Position numbers and translations under genes: made by a program. Source: an uncultured Bacteroidota bacterium (lineage in GTDB: Bacteria > Bacteroidota > Bacteroidia > Chitinophagales > Saprospiraceae). From it: a stretch of 7,936 nucleotides of DNA. Of the stretch, positions 1 through 6,355 are shown one piece after another; the first letter of the stretch is position 1; each line of letters opens with the position of its first letter. The DNA is taken from the NCBI GenBank assembly GCA_937926185.1, contig CALEYM010000128.1, positions 1-7,936 on the forward strand, given 5' to 3'. The notes beneath the pieces were generated by a model, which was not told the origin of the DNA, ran no database searches, and saw nothing but the letters and a program-made list of their open reading frames with translations.

Positions 1-73
1 GGCGCTAAAATCGAAACTTTACCGGTAACGACAAATTTTTTTCACCGAACGGGAAAATTCCGACATTCGCGAC

Positions 74-586
74 ATGACCATCAACACCGAACGCCTGTTT
101 CTCGTCGCCTCTACGCTGCCCATACTCGATGCCGTTGTCCGCGAAGACTGGCCGGCGCTTTCCGCCCTGCTGGGCGGCGTGGATATAGCCGACCACTGGA
201 TGCACTTCCCGGAAGCCATGGCCTGGATGCGCGACTACCTGCACGAACATCCGGAAGAATGCGATTGGTGGAACTACCTCATTATACATCGCGAAGATGT
301 CCGCCTGGTTGGCGCCTGTGGCTACAAAGGTCCGCCCACGCCCGAGGGCATTGTTGAGATTGGCTATGAAATTGCCGATGGCTACCAGGGGCAGGGCCTG
401 GCCACCGAAACCGCCCGCGCCCTGGTGGCACATGCCCTCCAACAAGAAGGCGTGCAACTGATCGTAGCCCACACCCTTGCCGAAGAAAACGCCTCGGTAG
501 CGGTGTTGCGCAGGCTGGGTTTCCGTTTTGTGGAAGAAGTATACGATCTGGACGACGGGAGAATATGGAAATGGGCGATTGGGTAA
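74..586 (+). CDS. GNAT-family N-acetyltransferase (RimJ/RimL-like)
   Basis: This 170-residue protein is the length of a single GNAT domain of the RimJ/RimL (Acetyltransf_3) type, which transfers acetyl from acetyl-CoA to an amino group of a protein or small molecule. It opens with the usual strand 'NTERLFL' (residues 4-10). The acetyl-CoA pyrophosphate loop is visible as YQGQGLATE (104-112), preceded by the strand EIGYEI (95-100). The C-terminal half has ENASVAVLRRLGF (138-150), the conserved asparagine/helix segment of this subfamily, and it ends in the usual strand-rich tail. I see no signal peptide or membrane segment, so it should be cytosolic. The ATG at 74 fits the start of the fold. 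The gene converges on the cytochrome-type gene with a gap of only 20 bases and no obvious hairpin terminator. The substrate cannot be told from sequence. The 73 bases before it hold no recognisable gene. Confidence 0.9.
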   Translation: MTINTERLFLVASTLPILDAVVREDWPALSALLGGVDIADHWMHFPEAMAWMRDYLHEHPEECDWWNYLIIHREDVRLVGACGYKGPPTPEGIVEIGYEIADGYQGQGLATETARALVAHALQQEGVQLIVAHTLAEENASVAVLRRLGFRFVEEVYDLDDGRIWKWAIG

Positions 587-606
587 AAATGACGGCGCGA
601 CACTTA

Positions 607-3003
607 TTATAAAACAAGGGCCTCGTCGAGGTTGTACACCGCGCACACGGTCAGCATCAACGCCGCTTGTTCCGCGGGCGTCAAACCTGCTTCGGGCGGA
701 CAGGCCCCCACCCGGAGCAAGCGCGCCGCCTCTTCCGGATTTTTTTGATATCGCCCGAATTCCGTTTTAAAATACGCCAGCAATTCCTTCATTTCCTGTC
801 GTTCCGCCTTCCGCGTCAGGATGCGCCGGAATGCGGCGTCGATCCGCGCTTCCGGGGTGTTCAGGCGCGGGTCTTTCAGCAGGCGGCCGGCCAGTACGCG
901 CGCGGCCTCCAGCACCTGCCGGTCGTTGAGCATCACGAGCGCCTGCAGGGGCGTATTCGAGCGCGTGCGGCGCACTTCGCAATTGTCGCGCAGGGGCGCG
1001 TCGAAACTCAGGTGCGTGGGCGGCGGTATGGTGCGGCGCTGGTAGGTGTACACGCCGCGGCGGTACATTTTTTCCGGCAGGGTGTCGGGCACGTAAGTGG
1101 ATTCGCCGCGAAAGGCATTGGCTGTTTTGTCGGCGGCTATTTCTTCCCAGATGCCGGGCGGTTGCCAGGGTTTCACCGATGGGCCGCCGATTTCCTGCAC
1201 CAGCAAACCGCTGGAAGCCAGCACATTGTCGCGGATAAACTCGTAAGGCATGCGCACCCGCGGCCCGCGCGCCAGCCATTGGTTTTCCGGGTCGGCAGCC
1301 TGCCGGCGGCTGTCGGCCAGGGCAGATTGGCGGAACGTCGCGGAGGTGACCATCAGGCGCAGCAGGCGTTTCATATCCCAGCCGCCTTCGCGAAATTCGA
1401 CGGCCAGCCAGTCGAGCAATTCGGGATGGGTGGGCAAAGCCCCCTGTACGCCGAAATTATCCGGGGTGGATACGATCCCGCGCCCGAACACTTCCTGCCA
1501 GAGCCGGTTGACCCACACGCGGGCGGTGAGCGGGTTGCGGGCGTCGAAAAGCCAGGCCGCCAGGCCGCGCCGGTCGGGGGAATAGCGCGCGGTGTCGAAG
1601 GGCAAAACGGCCACCGGGGTGGCCGGCCGCACTTCTTCGGCCGGTTGGTCGTATTGTCCGCGGTGGAGGCGGTATGTTTTGCGCAGCCCGGCGCTGTCGC
1701 GCATGATCATTTGCCGCAGGGTGTCTTTCGGCGATTTCAGTTCGGATCGGGCGTTCAGGAAAGCCAGCGGCCCTTCGAGATCGGCGGCAGTGATAAACAT
1801 ATAGGGCCTGGGCGTCTGCAGGTTGGGCACGAAGCCGTCTTCCGGCGTCCGGTTAAAAAAAGCGAACGTTGCGTAGTACTCCCGCATTTGAACGGGGTCG
1901 TATTTGTGGTCGTGGCAGCGCGCGCACTCCATCGTGAGGCCGAGAAATGCTTTACTGAACGTATTGGTACGGTCGGCGACGTATTCCACCCGGTATTCTT
2001 CGTCGATGATGCCGCCTTCCTGGCTGATCTTGTGGTTGCGGTTGAAGGCGCTGGCCAGCAGCATTTCTTTGGTGGCGCCGGGTTCGAGGTCGCCGGCGAG
2101 TTGCCAGCCGACAAAGCGGTCGACGGGCATGTTTTCATTAAAGGCTTTGATCACCCAGTCGCGCCAGGGCCACATCAGGCGGGGCAGGTCGTCCTGGTAG
2201 CCGTGCGTGTCGGAATAGCGGGCCAGGTCGAGCCAGTTCATGGCCCAGCGTTCGCCGTAGGCGGGCGAAGCCAGCAGGGAATCCACGATATGCTCGTAGG
2301 CGCCTTCCTGCTCACCGGCCAGAAAACGTTCGGTTTGTTCGGGCGTGGGCGGCAGGCCGGTGAGCGCAAAACTGAGGCGGCGCAGCAGGCGGGCCTTGTC
2401 GGCTTCCGGTGAAGGCTCCAGGTCGTGTCCGGCCATTTTTTCCAGCACAAACGCGTCTATGGGATTTTTATCCCAGCCGGCGCGGTGCGCGGCGGGTATC
2501 GCCGGGCGTTCGGGCGGAATGAAGGCCCAGTGCTCCTTCCAGGGCGCGCCTTGTTCGATCCAGCGCACCAGCAGTTTTTTTTCAAAATCGCTCAACGTCA
2601 GGTGCGATTCCGGCACAGGCATCACCGAATCGGGATGCGTGGAATAAATGCGGCGCACCAACTCGCTTTGTTCGGGGTGTCCGGGAACGACCGCGAAACG
2701 GGGTTTCGGGTTAACGGGTTTCGGGTTAAGGGGTTCAGAGAGGGTATCATGTAGGTCGGAAAGGGGGGCGAAGGCGCCTTCTCTGGTGTCGAGGCGCAGG
2801 CCGGCCTGGCGTTTGTTCTCATCCGGGCCGTGGCAGGCAAAACAACGGTCGCTGAGGATGGGGCGGATATGCCAGTTGAAATCGACTTTTTCCGGCAGTT
2901 TTTCCGCGCCCCGCGCCGCCGTGCCGCGGCGGTTGGCCAGCCAGAATATGGCGGCGATGATAATCAGGGAAAGCCAAAACCAGCGTTTGCGAAAAAGAAC
3001 CAT
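607..3003 (-). CDS. PSCyt1-DUF1549-DUF1553 ('planctomycete cytochrome C') membrane-anchored protein
   Basis: This 798-residue protein has the domain order PSCyt1, PSCyt2 (DUF1549), PSD1 (DUF1553). A hydrophobic segment at about 9-23 after MVLFRKRW looks like an uncleaved anchor or signal, so the body should lie outside the inner membrane. The first haem motif is C54-FA-C57-H58, followed by GPDENKRQAGLRLD. A second CxxCH is C360-AR-C363-H364 in DUF1549, after the typical 'NPIDAFVLEKM' (180-190), 'RRLSFALTGLPPTPEQ' (208-223) and 'ERWAMNWLDLARYSDTHGY' (251-269). DUF1553 spans about 475-760, with 'NPLTARVWVNRLWQEVFGRGIV' near 490-511 and RTRSNTPLQALVMLN (679-693). The family's biochemistry is poorly known; roles in electron transfer linked to polymer degradation are proposed. 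Many homologues carry an extra domain between DUF1549 and DUF1553, but only about 85 residues separate them here. The usual DUF1501 partner gene is not adjacent, because the next gene downstream is the convergent GNAT. Confidence 0.92.
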   Translation of the reverse strand: MVLFRKRWFWLSLIIIAAIFWLANRRGTAARGAEKLPEKVDFNWHIRPILSDRCFACHGPDENKRQAGLRLDTREGAFAPLSDLHDTLSEPLNPKPVNPKPRFAVVPGHPEQSELVRRIYSTHPDSVMPVPESHLTLSDFEKKLLVRWIEQGAPWKEHWAFIPPERPAIPAAHRAGWDKNPIDAFVLEKMAGHDLEPSPEADKARLLRRLSFALTGLPPTPEQTERFLAGEQEGAYEHIVDSLLASPAYGERWAMNWLDLARYSDTHGYQDDLPRLMWPWRDWVIKAFNENMPVDRFVGWQLAGDLEPGATKEMLLASAFNRNHKISQEGGIIDEEYRVEYVADRTNTFSKAFLGLTMECARCHDHKYDPVQMREYYATFAFFNRTPEDGFVPNLQTPRPYMFITAADLEGPLAFLNARSELKSPKDTLRQMIMRDSAGLRKTYRLHRGQYDQPAEEVRPATPVAVLPFDTARYSPDRRGLAAWLFDARNPLTARVWVNRLWQEVFGRGIVSTPDNFGVQGALPTHPELLDWLAVEFREGGWDMKRLLRLMVTSATFRQSALADSRRQAADPENQWLARGPRVRMPYEFIRDNVLASSGLLVQEIGGPSVKPWQPPGIWEEIAADKTANAFRGESTYVPDTLPEKMYRRGVYTYQRRTIPPPTHLSFDAPLRDNCEVRRTRSNTPLQALVMLNDRQVLEAARVLAGRLLKDPRLNTPEARIDAAFRRILTRKAERQEMKELLAYFKTEFGRYQKNPEEAARLLRVGACPPEAGLTPAEQAALMLTVCAVYNLDEALVL
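2701..2730. repeat. 15-base tandem duplication inside the PSCyt gene
   Basis: Two adjacent 15-base copies, GGGTTTCGGGTTAAC (2701-2715) and GGGTTTCGGGTTAAG (2716-2730), differ only in the last base. Each has a sub-structure of two related 7-8-base units. Read on the minus strand they encode LNPKP-VNPKP (residues about 92-101), a proline/lysine-rich linker between the first haem domain and the following part of the protein. The unit is a multiple of three, so gain or loss of a copy keeps the frame. It looks like a recent slippage duplication in a tolerant linker. Confidence 0.85.
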
Positions 3004-3056
3004 GAGTCGGGCCGAATTTGGGGCTAATGTACGGAATTTGTATTTTTTTCTTTTTT

Positions 3057-3097
3057 ATTTGAACATATTATTCAAATATTTGTTTTAATATTTGAAT
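3057..3097. promoter_or_regulatory. Probable ArsR-family operator (overlapping inverted repeats)
   Basis: Two overlapping inverted repeats lie just upstream of the ArsR-rhodanese gene. The first is ATTTGAA (3057-3063), 7 bases, then TTCAAAT (3071-3077). The second is ATTCAAATATT (3070-3080), 6 bases, then AATATTTGAAT (3087-3097), with perfect 11-base arms. There are thus three copies of the half-site ATTTGAA/TTCAAAT. AT-rich imperfect palindromes of this kind, overlapping the promoter of the regulator's own gene, are typical of ArsR/SmtB/BigR repressors. The site lies 12 bases before the start codon and 53 bases upstream of the divergent PSCyt gene, so it could affect both transcripts. Binding by the adjacent protein is an inference from position and symmetry. 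Confidence 0.75.
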
Positions 3098-3105
3098 TAA
3101 ATTTG
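3098..3105 (+). promoter_or_regulatory. Possible Bacteroidota -7 box for the arsR-rhodanese operon
   Basis: TAAATTTG matches the Bacteroidota -7 consensus TAnnTTTG exactly and abuts the ArsR operator. The nearest upstream TTTG (3079-3082) is 15 bases away, shorter than the usual -33/-7 spacing. The box ends only 4 bases before the GTG start, so transcripts from it would be leaderless or nearly so. In such AT-rich DNA the match may be chance; the real promoter may lie inside the operator. Confidence 0.3.
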
Positions 3106-3109
3106 CGCC

Positions 3110-3748
3110 GTGGAAAAACGAATATTTAAAGACAACATTTTTGCCGCCATTGCCGGCATGACCAAGGCTTTTTCCAGTCCCAATCGACTGGAAATCATCG
3201 ACCTGCTGGCCAACGGCGAAAAAACGGTGGAACAGGTTGCCGTCCAGACGGCCATCCCGGTGGCCAATGCCTCTCATCATTTGCAGGTGCTTAAAACCGC
3301 CCGCGTAGTGAAAAGCCGGCGGGAAGGCACTTTTATATGGTATTCCCTGAACGGCCCGAAGGCTTACGCGGCCTGGAAAGCCCTGCGCGACCTGGCCCTG
3401 GAACAGGAGCCGGCAGTACAGGTGACGCTGCGGGAATTCCGCCGCACGATGGACAGCCCCGGCAGCGTCTCGTATGAAAACCTTCCGTCCAACGACGGGG
3501 TGTTCTTTCTCGACGTGCGCCCAACCGATGAATATGCCGCCGGCCACCTGCCGGAAGCGCACGGCATTCCGGTGAAAGATCTACCGGAACGGATGGACGA
3601 ACTACCCCGCGATAAGACCATCATCGCATACTGCCGGGGGCCTTTCTGCACGTATGCCGACGAAGCCGTGCAGCTGTTGAATGCCCACGGCTTTCGGGCC
3701 CTGCGGCTTGAAGAAAGTTACCTGGATTTGACATTCGATCAAAACTGA
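3110..3748 (+). CDS. ArsR/SmtB-family repressor fused to a rhodanese domain
   Basis: This 212-residue protein is a DNA-binding repressor whose C-terminal half is a rhodanese (sulfur-transferase) domain. Residues about 8-90 form the ArsR winged helix: 'MTKAFSSPNRLEIIDLLANG' (17-36), recognition region 'ANASHHLQVLKTARVV' (52-67) and wing 'SRREGTFIWYSL' (69-80). The arsenic-type CxC motif is absent, and this half contains no cysteine at all. The rhodanese domain (about 120-205) has 'FFLDVRPTDEYAAGHLPEA' (132-150) and the active loop C175-RGPF-C180; these are the protein's only two cysteines. The start is GTG at 3110, because the residues after it align with the usual N-terminus of such fusions and the next methionine (M17) would remove the first helix. 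It sits behind a strong inverted repeat and shares the A of its TGA stop with the MFS ATG, so it is likely autoregulated and translationally coupled. The rhodanese end looks slightly shorter than usual. Confidence 0.93.
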   Translation: MEKRIFKDNIFAAIAGMTKAFSSPNRLEIIDLLANGEKTVEQVAVQTAIPVANASHHLQVLKTARVVKSRREGTFIWYSLNGPKAYAAWKALRDLALEQEPAVQVTLREFRRTMDSPGSVSYENLPSNDGVFFLDVRPTDEYAAGHLPEAHGIPVKDLPERMDELPRDKTIIAYCRGPFCTYADEAVQLLNAHGFRALRLEESYLDLTFDQN

Positions 3749-5127
3749 TGACTACGACGGAGAAAACAATCGAACTGGGCTTGCGCCAGAACTGGCGGCA
3801 ATTCGCTTTGCTCATCCTCATCAACGCCTTCGTGGGCGGCATGGTGGGATTGGAGCGTTCCATATTTCCTCAATTGGCCGGCGAGGTGTTCGGCATAGCG
3901 GCCAACACGGCGGTGTTGTCGTTCATCGTGGCTTTTGGTCTGACCAAGGCCGCGGCTAACTATTACACGGGTGTGCTGGCCAACCGCTTCGGCCGCAAGC
4001 GGCTGCTGGTGGCCGGCTGGATTATAGCGCTGCCGGTACCCTGGATGCTGATGCTGGCGCCTTCCTGGACCTGGGTGGTGGCGGCCAACGTCTTGTTGGG
4101 CATTAGCCAGGGCCTGACCTGGAGCAGCACCGTGGTGATGAAAATTGACCTGGTCGGCGAGAAAAACCGGGGTCTGGCAATGGGGCTCAACGAGTTTGCC
4201 GGGTACGTTGCCGTGGCCCTCGTGGCTTTTCTCACGGCAGCGGTGGCCTCGGCGTACGGCATCCGGCCTTACCCCTTTTACATCGGCGTGGCGCTCAGCG
4301 TGATGGGTTTGCTGGGCAGCTGGTGGTTTGTCCGGGAAACGCATCACCATGCGAAAGCGGAGCAGCAGACTTCCAGGGTACCGGCCCTGAAGCGCCCTTT
4401 TTGGGACACCACCTGGCTGCACCGAAACCTGGGCTCCGTGTCGCAGGCCGGGTTTGTCAACAACCTGAACGACGGCATGGTGTGGGGCATCCTGCCCGTG
4501 CTGCTGGCGCAGCGCAGTTTTTCACTGGCGGAAATCGGGCAAATCGCGGCGATCTATCCGGCTGTATGGGGCCTCAGCCAGATATTTACCGGCAAATTAG
4601 CCGATCATTTTTGCAAAAAAACGCTGTTGTTCTGGGGCATGTTCGGGCAAGGCATAGCCATTGTGCTCCTGATATGGGCGGGCAATTATTGGGAGTTTGC
4701 CGCGCTGTCGGCCATTCTTGGCATCGGCACGGCAATGGTATATCCCACCTTCCTGGCCACCATCGCCGAAAATACCAACCCGGACGACCGCGCGCACAGT
4801 ATCGGTATTTTCCGGCTCTGGCGCGATTTGGGATATGCCGTTGGAGCGCTGCTCACCGGCATCATCGCCGACTGGCTGGGCCTCCTCTGGGCAATCGGGT
4901 TCATCGGCATGCTGACCGTATTTTCGGCAGCGATCATCGAAATACGGATGCGGTGCAGGGAAAAAGCGGGCAGCAGATGTGATAACGTCAAGGCATACAC
5001 ATTCCGTAGTATCGCCGCCGGCAGCCATGTTGGGAGGCGAATCAGAAACGGCATGGTCGCCGGAGCATTTGTTGCTCGCCGCAGAGGCGTGTTGTTTCCT
5101 GAATACCTTTCAGGCATTGGCCGATAA
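3748..5127 (+). CDS. MFS transporter (12 TM) with an anomalous C-terminal tail
   Basis: This is a major facilitator superfamily permease of the inner membrane. Hydrophobic segments span about residues 18-398 in two six-helix halves. Motif A appears twice: GVLANRFGRKRLL (75-87) after TM2 and, degenerate, GKLADHFCKKTLL (282-294) in the second half. Other marked stretches are 'GLTWSSTVVMKIDLVGEKNRG' (122-142, charged loop) and 'FRLWRDLGYAVGALLTGIIAD' (355-375). The family is usually near 400 residues, and TM12 ends at about 398 with IEIRMRCREK, so the genuine protein should stop near residue 405-410. Instead the frame continues to 459. The last 49 residues (R/C/G-rich, non-hydrophobic) are an out-of-phase reading of the OsmC gene from 4979. 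A stop codon was probably lost through a small indel or a sequence error. ATG overlaps the TGA of the upstream regulator. The substrate is unknown; the regulator and the OsmC neighbour suggest a thiol, sulfur or oxidised compound. Confidence 0.88.
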   Translation: MTTTEKTIELGLRQNWRQFALLILINAFVGGMVGLERSIFPQLAGEVFGIAANTAVLSFIVAFGLTKAAANYYTGVLANRFGRKRLLVAGWIIALPVPWMLMLAPSWTWVVAANVLLGISQGLTWSSTVVMKIDLVGEKNRGLAMGLNEFAGYVAVALVAFLTAAVASAYGIRPYPFYIGVALSVMGLLGSWWFVRETHHHAKAEQQTSRVPALKRPFWDTTWLHRNLGSVSQAGFVNNLNDGMVWGILPVLLAQRSFSLAEIGQIAAIYPAVWGLSQIFTGKLADHFCKKTLLFWGMFGQGIAIVLLIWAGNYWEFAALSAILGIGTAMVYPTFLATIAENTNPDDRAHSIGIFRLWRDLGYAVGALLTGIIADWLGLLWAIGFIGMLTVFSAAIIEIRMRCREKAGSRCDNVKAYTFRSIAAGSHVGRRIRNGMVAGAFVARRRGVLFPEYLSGIGR

Positions 5128-5368
5128 CGAGGGATTCCGTTTCCGGGCATTGGAATGTCCGGCCAAGGGAGTCGTACAATACACCGACGGCCATTTTGAA
5201 TTCACGCAAATCCAAATTAGCCCGGTTATTACTTTAAACGCAGATTCTGAGGAGGATAAAGCCCGGCAAATTGCCGATAAGGCGAAACATTACTGTCTGA
5301 TTACCAATTCTTTGAAATGCCCTGTGACGATGGAACTTGCGGTCAGGTCAATCGAGGTCGGGGTTTGA
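4979..5368 (+). CDS. OsmC-family peroxiredoxin-like protein
   Basis: This 129-residue OsmC/Ohr-fold protein belongs to a family of homodimeric cytosolic thiol peroxidases that reduce organic hydroperoxides and can act on persulfides. The family signature 'WSPEHLLLAAEACCFLNTF' (26-44) carries the glutamate E29 and the peroxidatic cysteine, C39 by alignment, next to an extra C38. The second conserved cysteine lies in C106-LITNSL. Further cysteines are C60 and C114. The start is the GTG at 4979, since no ATG or TTG precedes the signature in this frame after the stop at 4913-4915. The N-terminus before WSPE is about 15 residues shorter than in many homologues, so the first strand may be reduced. 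It overlaps the MFS frame by 149 bases and is third in the operon. Its 3' end overlaps the convergent fic gene by 21 bases. Confidence 0.88.
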   Translation: MITSRHTHSVVSPPAAMLGGESETAWSPEHLLLAAEACCFLNTFQALADNEGFRFRALECPAKGVVQYTDGHFEFTQIQISPVITLNADSEEDKARQIADKAKHYCLITNSLKCPVTMELAVRSIEVGV

Positions 5369-6355
5369 AGGGGAAACGAAGATTCCTGGCGGGTGGGCGG
5401 TGTGTGTCGGCTCCATCCGCTTATTGATCAGCAGGCGCTGGCGTTCGTTGAGGACGGTCGTCCGGTGTTGTTCCCAGAAAGTAGCCTTGGCCAGCACCCG
5501 CGCCAGAATTTGGTCGGTAGCCCTCAAGGCGCTGGTCAGGCAATCCAAAAACCACAGCAGCCAATCCGTTATATCCAGGTCGCCTTTTTGGGTGTGTTCC
5601 AGGATTTCGTAATACCGGTTCCGTTCCAGCCGGATTTGCGCCGACATGCTGTAAAACCGCTGGCTGCTACCGTCGGCTCTCGACAATTGCATATCCGCGA
5701 TGGCCCGGGCGATCCGGCCGTTGCCGTCGTCGAAGGGGTGGATGGTGACAAACCACAAATGCGCAATGGCGGCTTTTATCACGGGGTCCATCCTCCCTTC
5801 CCGGTTGAACCAATGGATAAAGGCGTCCATCTCTTTATCCAGTACCCCCGCATCCGGCGCCTGAAAATGCACCCGCTCCCGGCCCATTCCGCCGGAAACG
5901 ACCTGCTTATGCCCGGTGGAATCATCCCGCCAGGCGCCCACCACGATTTTGTACATCCCACTCCGGCCCGTCGGAAACAACGCGGCGTGCCAGCCAAACA
6001 AACGTTCTGCCGTGAGCGGCTGATCATTGTGTTTTGTCGCATCGAGCATCATTTCCACCACGCCGTCTACATGCCGGTCGGAAGGCGCCAATCCGGAAAT
6101 ATCCATACCCAGGCGCCGGGCGATAGAAGAGCGCACCTGCTCCGGGTTCAAAAATTCGCCTTCTATTTCGGTGGATTTCAACACATCCAGCGTCAGCGTT
6201 TCCAACTCCGCCTCTTGCTGCAAAACGAAACCCAGGGCCGACATTTTCCCCAGCAGTTTCCCCTGCAAATGCCGCACGATGTCCAAAGGCGTTAGAATCG
6301 CTTCGGGAGCCCAGGTGAAGTTCGGCCAATCGTATAATTGACGGATGTAGGGCAT
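5348..6355 (-). CDS. Fic-domain AMP-transferase with DUF4172 N-terminus, C-terminally truncated
   Basis: This 335-residue Fic protein would transfer AMP from ATP to a hydroxyl side chain of a target protein. Its N-terminus is a DUF4172-type helical region ('YDWPNFTW' at 8-15, then 'TLDVLKSTEIEGE'). STEIEG (61-66) fits the inhibitory motif [S/T]xxxE[G/N], placing it among class II, self-inhibited Fic proteins. The catalytic motif HPFDDGNGRIAR (206-217) is complete, and the flap region around 'GMYKIVVGAWRD' (133-144) is present. The ATG at 6355 is preferred over an in-frame TTG at 6376, because family members begin right at 'MPYIRQLYDWPNFTW' and the TTG lies inside an operator-like palindrome. 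Relatives usually continue after '(L)NERQR' into a winged helix-turn-helix of about 55-60 residues. Here that is replaced by about 22 proline-rich residues ending at TGA, overlapping the osmC 3' end by 21 bases. It is likely catalytic but altered in regulation. Confidence 0.92.
   Translation of the reverse strand: MPYIRQLYDWPNFTWAPEAILTPLDIVRHLQGKLLGKMSALGFVLQQEAELETLTLDVLKSTEIEGEFLNPEQVRSSIARRLGMDISGLAPSDRHVDGVVEMMLDATKHNDQPLTAERLFGWHAALFPTGRSGMYKIVVGAWRDDSTGHKQVVSGGMGRERVHFQAPDAGVLDKEMDAFIHWFNREGRMDPVIKAAIAHLWFVTIHPFDDGNGRIARAIADMQLSRADGSSQRFYSMSAQIRLERNRYYEILEHTQKGDLDITDWLLWFLDCLTSALRATDQILARVLAKATFWEQHRTTVLNERQRLLINKRMEPTHTAHPPGIFVSPSNPDLD

Noticed and set aside
5..646. 213-codon minus-strand open frame over the GNAT gene
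   Set aside because: The plus strand encodes intact GNAT motifs; this frame is its mirror.
667..2412. Long + strand open frame (581 codons) inside the PSCyt region
   Set aside because: It is antisense to a protein with clear family motifs. Its translation is rich in G, R, H and Q without recognisable motifs, as expected for a shadow frame in GC-rich DNA.
4957..4966. AGGGAAAAAG near the end of the MFS gene as a programmed frameshift site
   Set aside because: In the MFS phase the codons are AGG GAA AAA GCG, which does not fit the X XXY YYZ pattern, and no downstream stem-loop is obvious. An indel or lost stop is simpler.
4323..4982. 219-codon + strand frame inside the MFS gene, ending at the TGA next to the OsmC start
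   Set aside because: Its translation is not hydrophobic and the MFS helices are in the other frame. Its stop is mentioned only as the place where a frameshifted MFS would end.
5393..6295. 300-codon + strand open frame antisense to fic
   Set aside because: The minus-strand Fic motif HPFDDGNGRIAR and DUF4172 features show which strand is coding; the antisense peptide shows no domain.
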